Source: Chenopodium formosanum
Lineage: Eukaryota > Streptophyta > Magnoliopsida > Caryophyllales > Amaranthaceae
Direction: 5' to 3'
DNA length: 64,000 nt
Assembly: GCA_024500155.1 (NCBI GenBank)
Contig: CM044879.1
Coordinates: 1,689,501 to 1,753,500, forward strand
The number at the start of each line of letters is the position of its first letter. The first letter of the stretch is position 1. Positions 51,601 to 64,000 of this stretch are shown here, piece by piece. A model generated the notes under the pieces. That model was not told the origin of the DNA. It ran no database searches and worked only from the letters and a program-made list of their open reading frames with translations. The position numbers and the translations under genes are program-made.

Positions 51601-52936
51601 GGTCGGGCTCGGGCCTCGGGTCTTGGGGAATGCGATGCGCGGGCGTGGGTCCTTGTTATCTTTTTGGAGAAATTTTATTTCCTTTTTCTTGTTAACAGAA
51701 TATTCCAAGTATCCGTTTTTGACTGTTGGGATTTTCTGACTGTTGTGGGAATTAATCAGCCATTAATCCCTTGATTTTAGCTGATTAATTCACTCCCTTG
51801 TTTCTTGCCTCGTTTGTTGACTGACTAGATTAATCTGGTCATCTTCTTGGCCAGGTTCTTCCCACCTTTTATGCTTCCCGTTTTTCCTCTTCACCCTATA
51901 AATATTCGGTGGTTTTCTCAGCCAAAACACAACACACAATCAGTCTACTCTCTTCTCTAAAATTATTTAAACACATGTTCTTCCTGTTCTGTTTTCTGGG
52001 CAAGTATTCTGAGTTCCAGTCGGGTTTGTGAGTGCACATAAACTCCGGCGCCGTGCTTATCCTGGAGGGCGACCGCAATTGTCTACTGCACCGGGAGGTA
52101 GCGCGGAATCGTCTTTTAGGTCAGTGGTTCTCCACGACGCGGCTATTGTCAGTTTGGTTCACGCATCAAGAGATAAGTTATTTCTGTTTATTGCTTATTA
52201 GTATAACAACCAACATCAATCTAATTCGAACCGACAGTTGAGATTACTATACTTAAGTATTCAAGCATATATTTGTAGCAATCACTCACTCGGTTTTACT
52301 AGTAATATTCAATGTAATCACTTGGATCCTACTCATGCAAATCAGGCACAAAAGTACACAAATCCACTGGAACACCCAGCCAGATTTGTGTTGACATAAA
52401 CCCCAAAAAAAAAAAAAAAAAAACAACACCAACACCAAATCCTTAATCCAAAAATGATTCGAACCAAGAATTTATCTCCAGTACTCCAAAAACCTATAAA
52501 AAAAATCAACAATAATCTCCCAAACAATTATTATTATTATTATTATTGTTTTTAATTATCATTTTAAGAGCAAAGAAACACATACAACAACAAATACTAC
52601 GTAATTTAATTAGCACAAAATTCCCCACCAAAAAAACAAAAAAAAAAAGTTGGCAAAGATTAACTAAAAATAAACCCCATAACTCAGGTTATCAGCCAAT
52701 AATAAATAACTGTAAACAACAAGAACCCAGAAAAAAAAATTCACATTTAGCATAATACATGAAGAAAAACAAGATTTTCTAATCTTTTTAAGGGGTTTAA
52801 CAATATAACCCACTTATTCACTTAATTTAATATTGGGAAAACTTACAGTGCTTCTCCTCTGTTCAGCAGCAACAGCAAGAGCAAAAGCAATCAAATCAAG
52901 CACAAACACAATCACTAACAGCAGTGTTGAAGCCAT
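48638..52936 (-). CDS. DUF1218 four-helix membrane protein, three exons
   Basis: Exons on the minus strand: 52847-52936, 49351-49550 and 48638-48893, with GT-AG introns. The joined frame is 181 residues, the usual family size. Exon 1 (MASTLLLVIVFVLDLIAFAL) is a first membrane helix or uncleaved signal anchor. Three more helices follow around residues 50-72, 95-118 and 140-165. Conserved marks are the Cys pair in CLCCGRG, the C in SPPSCQTLRKGVF and the ELYYVSYS segment. DUF1218 proteins include DEAL/VCC-type regulators of leaf symmetry and vein pattern and the MWL proteins linked to lignin, which act in the ER or secretory membranes; which subgroup this belongs to cannot be read here. Intron 1 is long (3296 bp) and contains a solo LTR (51386-52208). 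Confidence 0.93.
48940..49012. repeat. AAGTTCAGAT short tandem repeat
   Basis: About four to five copies of 'ataagttcag' are followed by gatcagtgaaaatcaggtg and acacaccct, in intron 2 of the DUF1218 gene. It resembles one arm of a MITE, but the other arm is not seen. Confidence 0.5.
50113..50345. repeat. tandem duplication in an intron of the DUF1218 gene
   Basis: Two copies of about 118 bp share gacttctggaaaacctta and taccaatca(t/a)gctaacttgc, with scattered differences. Confidence 0.6.
51386..52208 (+). mobile_element. solo LTR with 5-bp target duplication
   Basis: It starts TGTTGGAAGTTC and ends TATAACA (TGTT...AACA inverted tips), and is flanked exactly by ACCAA on both sides (51381-51385, 52209-52213). 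It is 823 bp long. A TATA box (ctataaatat) is at about 51896-51905, so the element points along the + strand, opposite to the host gene. It contains a GA run, a CGCG microsatellite at about 51568-51583 and a GGGTCGGGCTC-rich patch. No internal region or second LTR is present, as after LTR-LTR recombination. Confidence 0.85.
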
Positions 52937-54667
52937 TCTAAATTAACCCTTTTTTTTAGAGAGAGAAACAGAAAGATAGAGAGAGAAACAGAAAGCGTTG
53001 AGTAAAAGGAGAAGTTGTCAGAAAGAGTGAGGATAAAAGAAGCAACAGAAACAAATACAGGGGAAGATTAGTGAATTAATTAAGTTTTTAACTTTGAATT
53101 AATGATTTTTATTTTATAATATTTTTTTTTTTGACGAGATTTTTATTTTATAATAAATGTACTTTAAATTATAATACAAGTAATTGATTTGGTAAATTAG
53201 ATTGAAGTCCACTCTCATATATTCACGCGCTTCTTGTAATTCCCATCATCCCTATTTTTTTAAGTATGTGATTTGTCTCCCTTTTTTGGTAGTATTACTT
53301 AAATGGGAAAGGAAGGGTCCAATGAATTCTATTTTTCTTGTTATAATTGAGAATAATGTAAAATTTTCCATTATTGATAAATAAATATATCATTCACAAG
53401 ACACAAGTGATATGCTTTGTTTGTTATGGAGTATTTATTGTGCACTAGGTTTAATTTTGTATTGATTATTTTGTTTTCTGGATTTGAAATTTAATTCTTG
53501 AAATTATTGTTTTTGAAATTGTCGCTTATATATATATTGAAACTTATTACAATATAGCATATCGAACTGTAAGAATATAAGAGGTCGGTAGTTGTTAAAA
53601 TAAAGCATCACGTGTAAACGTAAAAGATTAATTGTAATTGTGCACACGACACATGCAAGACAGGTGCTAATTACTCCATGTTACAGCAATGTTTAGTTTC
53701 CATCAGCTTTATACTTGTACTAGTTGTGCCAAATTAACTTTACAAAATTGTTGGTATAGATGAATACATTGATGATCAACTATGCCATTAATATTAAACT
53801 TAATATATTCCTGTAGATTTTAAAGAAAAAACCTAGCAATGCCAGGTGGTATATAATAATATATATTTTACGAGAAAATTTATGCCTTTAACTATTTGAA
53901 AAAATTATTGTTTATTGATTCTAGAAAATCAATTTATTAGGAGTATATATATATATATATATTTCACCTTTGCATTTTCGAGTTTACAACATTGTAATTT
54001 ATTATTCGTTATTATTTTTATATTTTGAATTTTACCGCCTTTTATCAACCAAATTCCCTCCACTTTCCTCAAGAAGTTGTGCTATAAGCAAAAGTAACAA
54101 GCAAAAAGCAACTAATTGACTTTGATGCAAAACTGAGGATAGTGCCAACACTAAAATTAAGCAAAAGAAATAATACCGTGGAGAAAATTGCCCAAAAGAA
54201 ATAGTTACATCAAAACAAAACAAAACTTTTCATTAAGTTACATCAAAAAGATACATCTGTGACTGTAACAAAAGATAAGGTCAATTATCATATACAAAAT
54301 GATAAGCTGTAAGGTTTACAAGAATCATTGCACACAATGGTTAGCGGAAGAAAAATTTCTTATACTATTCGCCGATTAGTCTCTCATCAATCACCCAAGA
54401 ACAAACCTCGGGCTTTTTACAGCTGAATAGATTACAGCTAACAGTATACCATGAGCCATTCCTAAACAAGCTTTTCTGGGAAACCAATCTAAAAGATCCG
54501 TTAACACCCACCATTTCGAGTAAAGCTTCCCATTAAACCTGAGTACATTTTTATGTACAAAATCCGAGAGTGTACAGAGGTCTGCCCAGAAAAGGCACTG
54601 AACGAGATCTGCACTATGTGAGATGGTAAAGCAGGCATTCAACATCGTGATCCTCAATTTTACTGTC
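52937..54667. other. intergenic DNA between the DUF1218 gene and MOR1
   Basis: The left part holds the 5' UTR (GA-rich, 52960-53040) and promoter of the DUF1218 gene. The right part (about 54.2-54.67 kb) is the likely 3' UTR of MOR1. A short (TA)n run is at 53946-53962. No gene was recognised between them. Confidence 0.45.
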
Positions 54668-57600
54668 CTATACATGATCAAATGACCCACTCTTTAGTCT
54701 TTGCATCCGGGCTTGCAACCCAGATAATGCCTTCTCATCCATAGGAAGAACTCCACTGTGAACCGGGTTGTCAGCAGCTGAATCATCTAGCTCATGCTGA
54801 GCTTGATTATGAGTGACATTACCATTCATTGGCAACAAGGGCCTGTTTCCAGAATCTTGATTTACACCTGCTGCAGCTAACTGCATGTTCTTCATCCTTT
54901 CTCTAATAGCATCTAATGTCCCAGTAGTAACTGCTCAATGCACACAGCATCTCCCAAAATCAACCCAAGGGGAAATGAAAGAAATGAAAGAAGCAAGAGA
55001 GAGAAAAAAAAGTTACCTCCTGTTGCCAGTCTGTCACTTCTTTGGTCCCCTAGAATCTGTTGGTGATCAAAATTTGAACCTCTAGAAATTGCATTGGCTG
55101 TCTTCTCATCGTCACTGAATGATGGGGGTAAGGAAAAACTTGTTGGCTCAACTCTCGTATTCAGAGATTTTGAATCATTAAGTGAGTTTGTATGTACAGG
55201 CGACAAAGGAGCTAATTTTGGCGATGAAAGATTCAGTGATGATGGAGGTGGAGTTGCTAATGGGACGCTAGAAGGTGTCCTTCCGGCAGCTGCATTCTTC
55301 TCCATCTGCAGCAAAGAACATATGAGCACAGCACCACAATTATAATTAATGTTGATGATAATGAATTAGCTGCATACCTGTGCCAATCCATCTCTAATAT
55401 AAGTTCGGAATGCTTCACTGGCATTTTGGAGCTGAGCAAAGATATCAACCTACAGAGTAGATTGTGAGCATAAAGATGCTTGAAGCATAATACTTGAGCA
55501 AAATCAAGCAATTGTGTAATGCAAACAAAGGAAAGAGGCTAATGGGTAGAAAACAAAGCAGTAGGAGATAACCAAGTGGTGCACAAAAGTTACCTTAGGG
55601 TATAATTGTGTAATGCGATACAGTTCATAAAGACCAATACTGCAAGTCTGCTTATCTCCAATTTTCTTAAATATTGCAGCCAGTTCTTGCTGCAAGAGAC
55701 ATATGGCCCAGATATCATAATCAGTCACAGTTGAATGTATTTAAGGCATAAAAGACCAGATGTCATCATCATTGATGCCAGCATTACCTTCAACTGAGCG
55801 TCTGCAGAATGAGTGGCAGAAGATGGATTATTAGCAGTTGAGTCACCCCAATGAGTTTGGCCCACAGGTCCAGTGGGGGTAAGCATCCTCGCCGCTGCCA
55901 AAGTCTAGTACAGGAAAATAGTAAAATTATAAATAAGGAACTAAGCACAACATGTGAAAGCCAGTAAGACAGATCACATGCTGGACAACTGGCTAGAAAC
56001 CATATATGCAAAGCAATATTCCAGTACCTGGAGATTCAAATCAATATATGCAAGAATAATGGGTTGAGGCTCCATATCTATAGGAACCATGGAGAGATGA
56101 CCTTTGATAGCTGTACCCCGGAGTTTTACAAGTTCATGCAAAACAGTTTTAACCATACGCAAAGGCTTATCATCAGCTCCCGCCCTTCATGTAGACAGAA
56201 TTATATCAAAAAGAAGAGAAAACAAAAAGGACAAGTGAGTATAATCCTCAAATAAGAGGAAACCAGAGCTAACACTAAAAGAGGGAAAAATACCTTCTCC
56301 TTATTTCTTCCATTCCAAGCTCTTGAAGGTACACATGGATGCTTTGAAGAATGCGGTCTAGGTCCACATCATATATAGTGCTTTGAAGAACCTGAAGTAG
56401 GAATAAGCAATTTAAAAAACTGATATCTTTCAACCCTCAGTAAATCCAAAGAAAGTGCAGTGTAGCAGAGAACAATTAAGAAAAAAAAAAAAAGATTCAT
56501 GATGAAATTTAAGAGGGACAAAGATTGTTGATGATAGTTACTATACTAAAAATGCCTTTTTAGAGGAACATTAAACAAAAGAATATAAAAAAACAAGTGA
56601 CAGCACTGGGTGTTTTCGAGCAGCAAATCTTACACTCAATGCAACCCAAAGCTTTCACCCACCCGAGCAAAATATAGGAAAATTACCTTTGTTAGTTTTA
56701 TCAAACATTTGACAACTAAATCAGAAAATTTCTGATTTCGAACATTCAGGGATTCATTCACTGCAGGTGCTGGCCATCTTGAGGAGCTCACTGGACTTAG
56801 TAGCTTAATGAGCACCACAAATGATGATGTCCTATCGGCATTGTCCTACAAAAATTGACATTACTTTCAGATAGGTCACTATAAAGGTGATGAAACAATG
56901 GCAAAAAAGGCCAATTCATATATACCAAGATCTTAAGCATCAAAACATTTAAAGCTTTCAGAAGTTGGCCTCCATCATCCATGCGGGGAACCCGTTCATC
57001 CAACAGCCAAAGAAGAAGTTCAGTAATGAGATTATCAAGGGTGCTCTCCTTGACCGCATGAGCTAGAGTCTTATTTTGAAATGTCTGCAGCATAATAAAA
57101 ACCATCAGAAGAGCAACAAAAACATAGACATAAAAACTAGCATGGGTTGCAAACTTGCAACAAGAAAATATCCATAGAAAAGAAAATAAAATCACCTGCA
57201 TGAGTGTGTTTAAAACATATTTACAGGACCTCGAAGAAGCCCCGGTTAGACTGAAGTCAAATGTCTTTGCAACCTGTTTCAATTAATCACAAAAATTAAT
57301 GGTTGCATTGCAGGAAATTAAGAATTGACAGAAATTACAGAATGCAAACCAATATTCCCTCAAATATCAATTGTTACACTCCTAATTCAGTTGATCAGTA
57401 TAAGTGTTATACTTTTATTTCTGATGAATTATTACTCCGTACATTATAATACTCTCTCTCATCTCATGGGCCCCACTCCATTTTTATTACCTCACCTCTC
57501 AAATCCCTTACATTTAATAAACTATTAACTTCACTATCATTTCTTCATATTCCTTAATAAACCAAATACCCTCCCCCACCCCACTTGTCTTGATATAATA

Positions 57601-60600
57601 TATCACAAACCTGCTAACATTATGTCCTGGTACAAATTGCAATACATGAGAAAACTGAGAGAGTTACTGCAATACACTCACACCCACCACAACGCATTCT
57701 GACCTACAGCAGGAGGAAAGGACAGAGACAGCAGCAACAAACAACGCAACAAGCATACCCCCCACCATGAGCAGCAGCAGCAACGGTTAGAAGGATTGGC
57801 AGAGTACTTTTTATTTAGCTAGAGGACAAATTGTAGTAATGACTAGCAATCAAGGCAATAGGCCAAATGCTTGTAGTGCAAGTAGTATAAATAGAGTAGC
57901 CTAAGGAGACAGAGAACTATTCAGAAATCATTGTAATAGACCCTTGAGAGTCATGGCCTAAAGCCATGTTTACCGTTTACAAGCTTTCTTGCTAATCAAA
58001 TACAATCCTTCGACTTATCTTAATCTTTTCACGCTTAATCCGTTGCAGTTACCTTATTAGCTAAGATTATGACAAGTCGGTCTGCATCCTTGACAATGTC
58101 ATCCATTGTACTTCCTTCAGGATCATTTGTGGCTTGCGCCAACTCATGGCAGACTACTTTCATTCCTTCCACAGACTGCACAAAATTACATTACAGGAAA
58201 GATGAGTTCAACGAAAGAAACAAGCATGGATAAGAAGTACAAATATATATATTCAACACATGCTATAAATCAGAGATACATAAAGGCCTTCTTTATTGTG
58301 CATCAAACAACAAAATTAAGGAATTTTTTTAAGGGATCATTTAAGCATAACAAGTACCTGCTCCGGTGCACCATGTGCAATGATATCAAGTGCTTCATTC
58401 CAGTCAGTAGGACCACTAACACCAGCATGCACTCGAGGCAATGAATTTCTATCCATATGGAGTTCAGGATGAACATAGGGTTCCCTAAAATAGGCAATTC
58501 AAACAAATGACCAATTTAAAATTGAGCAGACTTAAGAACAGCACAGAAGATAGGATGAAGCCCAAAGGAAGAAAAGCGGAGAATACCTGGCAAAAACTGG
58601 GCCAGCAATTGATCTTGAAACTTCTCCACTCTGTTCAGCTATATCAGACCTATAATATGTTCATACAAAAATTTAAGCAAGTAAATATTTAAGCTTTACT
58701 TCAGCAATTAACCAATCAAAGTGTGACGAGGATAGCAATGAAAGAAAAATGACCTGTTAGAACCTAAGGGCCAGGTAAAGAATGGTATGCATTAAAATTG
58801 AAGATACAGGCGGTGCAAATACAACAAAAATGAGGAAGAGAGTAAAACATAAGCTAAAACATAATATAAGGGTGGCAAACATAAGATAAACTGGAATGAC
58901 CAGAGGATGAACAGATATAAACTGGTACAGGAATATTTTATTAGCCCACCCAGTGTCACAGGTAGTATAGATTGGCACAAAAATAACTCAGCACAAAGCA
59001 TACATCTCCCAACCTCAAAAACTTTCAGGCTCCAACTCTATACTTTCATGTAGGCCATCAGGCAAAGATAAAAATCACATCAAAAAGCAATCTGAACTAG
59101 GTTTTATATAAAAGAAAAACGAAAGCTTATCCAAACAAAAGTATCGATAACCGCGAAGCAAATGGAGTCGTTAGATAACCCTTTGCTATAGAGCCATTGT
59201 GACAAGTAGTACATCATAAGAAACAAAGAAAGTAAAGCCGCATAGTTGAATATTAGGATATCCTCACCCATTATCTCTGACTGAACGTCTTAAAGCAGCC
59301 CTTGCATCTCCAGGCTTCCCTTCCCTCCTCTTGTCCATATCACGAGCCTAAAGAAAAGCTCTATGTGATCAGCTAAAACAAACAAGGCAGTTACCATAAA
59401 ACGAAAGATCCAATCCTCACCTTTGTCTTAAATTTTTCATCTATCATACTTCTTTGAGCATCTGTTAATTTCCCGACATATCTCCAAATATCCTCACCTG
59501 TAAGAGGAACAGTGTCACAAAACAAAAATTTGAAGGGTATCTCATTCTCCACTAAAATTCTTCTCTATTAAATAAAACTGTTGGACTAAATGAAGTTTAT
59601 AAATCAGTTCCACTAAAAGAAGCATGACTACAGATGGACTGGAAGAGCTGAACTATCCTGTAATTCACTTTGTATCCTACATATTGTTTATCATGTTCAT
59701 GACCAAGTTAGAAGACGGAACAGTCAATAATTATAAAGAACACAATAAATTCAAAGATGAACAACACTTTTCTTTGTTGATTGTAGAGGCAATAATGATA
59801 GGAGGAATTAAGAAACTGAAATCTCCATAGTTCAGGAATCTTAATGGACAACATGATATTCAGAGCGTATTCTGTTTACCTAAAAAAAATAAAGGCTTTC
59901 TTGATTTGCAATCTTTTGTCACACACACACAAAAAAAAAAAAAAAAGAAAAAAAAAAAAAAAAAAAAAGACACAAGTTTGCACATAAACAGAGTACACTT
60001 TTGCAAAAGTGTGTAAATCTAGTGATTCCGTTTGCACATAAATCTCCACTAATATTCAAGTTTTAGAAGCTGGAACTCTGACCTACAAAGTTAAAAAAGG
60101 CCTTTTTTGGGATGAAGTGAAAAACAAATTAAAAAAACAGAGCCAAGGATGGAGGAATAGGGGGTGACATATCTCACAAAAAAAAATGGAGATCCAATGA
60201 TCCATAGGACCATAACTCTACAGGATTACACAAGACAGGAGAAAGTTGTAAAAATACGACAAACAACTAAGGAGCTGCAAATGTATATGAACTTATAGTT
60301 CAGCATTGATACCTAAAATTTTGTAACCAGTGGCCAGCGCGTTCAGAGCAGCCTTTCTAGTTTCACCATCTCGTTCAGCTGTTAAACTCGCAACAATCTG
60401 CAAGCTTTTCAGCTGCCCACTTATCTGTGAAAAAGACACAAGTAGATAATCAATGTCACCACCAATCAAACACTAATCCTACATATTTTTTTTAAAAGAC
60501 CAAAACTTGCCTCAGCTCCATGATTGTCAAGAAGGAAACCAACAAGATCTGCACACTCTATACGTGTTCGATTGTTTTTTGAGCGTAGACCCTCCACGAC

Positions 60601-63600
60601 GTAAGGAAAAAGTTTTGCTGCTGAATATATACTAACAATTTGTTTAGTGAGCTCATGGATTTTTTCTCGTAGTTTCTCAATGTTATGTCCAGACTACAGA
60701 TTAAAAAAGAGGCCAAAATTAGTTCTCATCCAACAGAAACATGCCTTCAAATGAAACACAAAGAGACTATAACAACCAAATGATTATACTGATTTTAACT
60801 GGAATACATCAAATATGTTGCAAAAAAACAAAAATCTAAAGTCAGCAAAATCATATATCAGTCCCAAATCATTCACTTCATGTTGTAAGAAAGTTGCAAT
60901 GAAACAAAAATGAAGGAATGTTCCATGCTTCATCAATTTCACAACATCTAGATACATATAAAATAAAATAAAATAAAAAGGAAAAAAGAATCTCTAATAA
61001 AAAGAGAAAAGCTAAACCTTTTCTACCAAACATGGAAGAAATATGGCTGCCTCTGCTTCAGTCAATGCATACCCCTCAATCCTTAATGCCTCAAAAAATT
61101 CAGGAAGAAATTCTAAGACCTGTCATTAAGAAAAGGGGAATTGCCTATTAGAGATGCCTGATATTACACACACATTCCACAAGCAAGAGCATGTTACTAT
61201 ACAAGGAATTAGCAAAAATGCTCAAGGTACTCAAATCAAATGAAGGGAGCAAATACCACACCTTCAATAAGCATGTTGTGTTCGATTCACAAAATCGCAA
61301 AACAAACCACCTTAAAACTATATCCATAACTTCAATTAGATCCTTTACAATGGTTGGAAGTGCCTGTTGGAAGAGACCAGATATAAGAATCAAATCCCAA
61401 CAGTACATAATAAATTTGATACAGAGTAGAACATAGCTCACCCTATGTAACACTTCAATGCCATCCACGTGCTTTTTGAAGTCTGTACTCAGAAGCCTTC
61501 TATTCAGATCTTCCCTAAAAAATTTGGCAAGCCCACTCTGCAACAAAACAGCCAGTTTAGAAATAGTTCAACATATTAGCCCACCAATTAACTAGATTGA
61601 GAATTATATTCCTTCTGTCCCCAAATAATAAGCCCATTTCTCCTAAAAAATCCTTGTCCCTAAATAGAAGCATCATGTCTCACTTTGGTTGTCTCCATCA
61701 TCCATTAACTTACTTTTTTTTTTTGTTCAATTTTAATCAACAAGATCTCTCTAACCCCACCATATTTTCTCACTAATCCCAATAAAACATGTGTCCAAGT
61801 GAAATTGGGTTTTACTTTAAAGTCAAAAAGATGTTAAGAAGATACTAACCTCAAGATCCTGTATTTGCTCCAAACGAGGTTCTTCAAATTTAAACCGGCG
61901 GACAACCATCCTCTCCCTATCTTCCTGCAGAACGTAATCATAACCGCATATACTATCACTCCCCTAACGTAATAGAGGGATGCAACATAATACAAACAAA
62001 TAACCTCAACGGTGAAATACCTTGTTTGAATCTTTAATATTTAATAATGGCTGAGACTGGATAGCAATATCATGAACAGACATCATGGACTCGGCTCTTG
62101 AGCTCCGTGCAGGAGCAGCTCTCTGTAGAAAGATCAAAAGTCATTCAAAAATCGAACCCACAAAATAAGTAAAATAAAACTGTGAAAGCTGGACAATAAT
62201 CAAAAACAGGTAACACACCGATGATGCTGATTTCGCTCCGTACTTAGGTGCACGTTCCCCAGCAGCGTTAGAGCTAGTTTTACCAAGTCTGGTGCTGCCC
62301 TTAGGTAGTGATGTAGTAGAAGTAACTTGAGCAGAATCGTGCAAGTCTGATGGCAGAAAAACTTAGTAAACTCAAGCACAAACTCAACAAATTATTTACA
62401 GACATGAGATAAAATTTATAAAGGCACACCTGGAACACCCCCATAAGATTTTAGCTTCTCAACAACATGAGAAAGAGCCGGGCCTTGAATATCTCTCAAA
62501 TTCTTGGTCACCTAAGAAGGCAATAAGGCTATGATTGTTAAAAAAACAAATCCATTTTCAAAATCAAAAATCTTTCTTGATCAAAAAACATTAAAGCAGA
62601 GCCTAAAAATGCACCATTTCTGGACCACAAGCTTTTAGAATATCTGAAAGACACGCATCAGCTGCTTTACGAACATCAGATGACTTATCCTGAAATTAAA
62701 TCCAAAAGGGTAAACGGACCTCCAATAAAAAAAGGACAAGAAGTAATTTGACCACGATAAAAACAAACAGAAACCATAAAAAGAATGGTCAAAGAATACC
62801 GTCATGGCAGTGGCAGCTGGCTTAAGCAGCTGCACTGCATCAGGAAAGTCATTCATCAGGGAAAGATGCTTAGATAGCCATTCAAAAAGATCCTTACGCC
62901 CCTCAGCACCAAGTTTTGATTCCAAAAGAGCAGCAGTAATATAGGGTACCTATACTCACAGAACAGCATTAACAACAATTTCCTGCTCAGTTAATTCTTG
63001 CTTCTTTCCATTTACCCAAGAATCCAACAATAGCCATAATCTTAGACCAACCATTTTATCAAGATGGACAGCACCATGCCACAGGTCCAAAGTTGTCAAA
63101 ACACATTCTCTCATTTGCTTTTTATTGTCACCAAGGCATTTCAATACATCCGAAAGAATTCCCTGTAAGAGCCACAATCAAATTTAATTTAGATAAGAAA
63201 ACATACAAAACAATAAAGAATGCACAAAAAAACCTGAAGTCGTTGGAAAGAGCCCAGATAGAGCTCCAGCAAATTCAATATCAAAAAAATGAACAAACAA
63301 ACCTTGCTTGCTTTCTCAACTGGAAGACCCATGGCAAAAGCAACACCACCAATGGTAGAAGATGCTTCCATCACAAGCTTTTTATTGCTGTCATTCAAAC
63401 GGCCTCTAAGTGCACCAAACAACTCTCCTGTTTGTCAAAATAATAATCATAAACAACTAAAGGGGGAAGAAATTACAACTGACACTGCCAACTAAAAGTA
63501 CAACAGAAAATCCAAACATGATTGCAGCCATGAGCAAAAACACAGTGATACCAGTTCCAATGGGTTGAATACGCTTATTGGCCTCCTCTAAAATCTTATT

Positions 63601-64000
63601 TACAGCTTCGATGGATTCCAAGCGTATCTGGATATTATCAAAACATAAAGATGGTAGCACTTTCAATATCTTAATAAGGCAAATTCTGAAGCACAACGCT
63701 ACAAAATCAATGACAAATTGACAATACATAAATTGAAATGTTGAATTAATACATACCTTCCAATCAGGGCTTTCAAAATTTTTCAGCAAGGTTGGTGTAA
63801 TCTTCGCACTAATATCTTCACGTGGTAAACCATCTGAGCCACCAGCAGGAACAGATGACAAATCGGTAGCTTTTACTGTTTTCTTTGGAGCTACAGATGG
63901 TCCCTGCAGCCAGGTAACACTAATCTAAAAAATCCTGCAAACTAAATACATTAGGATTGGAATAGCGAAATGCACATACCTCATAAGGATTTTTTTCATA
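54668..64000 (-). CDS. MOR1: microtubule-organising protein MOR1 (XMAP215/Dis1 family), C-terminal part
   Basis: The gene runs off the right edge. Exons from 5' to 3' on the minus strand: 63980-64000 (partial), 63757-63903, 63552-63627, 63303-63427, 63052-63162, 62800-62949, 62615-62689, 62430-62511, 62219-62346, 62021-62122, 61850-61924, 61442-61537, 61262-61363, 61018-61119, 60511-60693, 60313-60424, 59421-59497, 59268-59347, 58587-58649, 58358-58484, 58053-58175, 57196-57273, 56926-57084, 56687-56845, 56294-56391, 56028-56184, 55788-55904, 55594-55689, 55378-55449, 55017-55305, 54668-54930. They join in frame for 1214 residues, roughly 60% of a family protein near 2000 residues. HEAT/TOG-type repeats are visible (LRGRLNDSNKKLV, LKCLGDNKKQMRE, VRKAADACLSDIL), then a Ser-rich linker, further helical repeats and the plant-conserved C-terminus (MEEIRRRAGADDKP, LDAIRERMK). 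The protein binds tubulin and speeds microtubule growth in cortical arrays and the phragmoplast. One intron is GC-AG. Confidence 0.96.
57668..58047 (+). mobile_element. solo LTR-like element with 5-bp target duplication at a MOR1 splice donor
   Basis: It starts TGCAATACACTC and ends CCGTTGCA (TGCAA...TTGCA inverted tips), 380 bp long. The flanking duplication is GTTAC on both sides (57663-57667, 58048-58052). A TATA-like tataaata is at 57886-57893, so it points along the + strand, opposite to MOR1. No coding sequence is present. The right GTTAC copy is, on the minus strand, the GTAAC of the 5' splice site after the exon 58053-58175. Confidence 0.75.
59930..59968. repeat. CA/A-rich low-complexity run in a MOR1 intron
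   Basis: A short (CA)n is followed by almost pure A broken by single G. Confidence 0.8.
61612..61810. mobile_element. partial Stowaway-like repeat in a MOR1 intron
   Basis: The left end reads ttccttctgtccccaaataa, close to the CTCCCTCCGTCCC start of Stowaway elements, but no matching right end was found. Probably a decayed or truncated copy. Confidence 0.35.

Overview
This is a plant nuclear window. Several genes are split by many short introns, the background is AT-rich, and there are many miniature transposons, LTR-element remnants and tandem repeats. The proteins are of eudicot type. The recurrent 'actccgta/cggagta' flavour of the intergenic DNA and the protein sequences would fit Caryophyllales (beet, spinach or quinoa relatives), but that is an impression and was not tested by any search.

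Genes, left to right: (1) a single-exon alpha-1,4-glycosyltransferase of the Gb3-synthase-like type (1876-3189, +). (2) A two-exon polyol/monosaccharide transporter (6129-9699, -). (3) The spliceosomal U2 snRNP protein SF3B2/SAP145 in 18 exons (13805-23440, +); its reconstruction is frame-consistent over 584 residues. (4) A Dof zinc-finger transcription factor (34166-35128, +). (5) A DUF1218 four-helix membrane protein in three exons (48638-52936, -). (6) The C-terminal part of the microtubule-associated protein MOR1/XMAP215 (54668-64000, -), with 31 exons in the window and running off the right edge. These are unrelated housekeeping or developmental genes; nothing suggests a gene cluster or shared pathway.

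The space between and inside the genes is the busy part. From 8.6 to 11.5 kb there are two related foldback elements with 9-bp target duplications, one of them nested in a Helitron, followed by a second short Helitron. A GC-richer stretch at about 12.1-13.2 kb looks like inserted mitochondrial DNA. SF3B2 introns carry Tourist-like elements and telo-box repeats. From 23.4 to 34 kb there is a minisatellite-bearing repeat block, two Stowaway elements and otherwise featureless AT-rich DNA. From 35 to 48 kb there are Tourist and Stowaway copies, an intact-ended miniature LTR retrotransposon whose inside is a 33-bp tandem repeat, a roughly 95-bp tandem array, a dimeric satellite with a unit of about 322 bp, and a 493-bp tandem duplication. 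Two solo LTRs with exact 5-bp target duplications lie in introns, one in the DUF1218 gene and one right at a 5' splice site of MOR1.

The most interesting observations are the miniature retrotransposon with a coding-like 33-bp repeat, the solo LTR that duplicated a MOR1 splice donor, the strictly alternating satellite and the nested Helitron. No clearly new defence or metabolic system was seen. All exon boundaries were placed by reading GT/AG (once GC/AG) signals and checking the reading frame. No alignment, expression data or database search was available.
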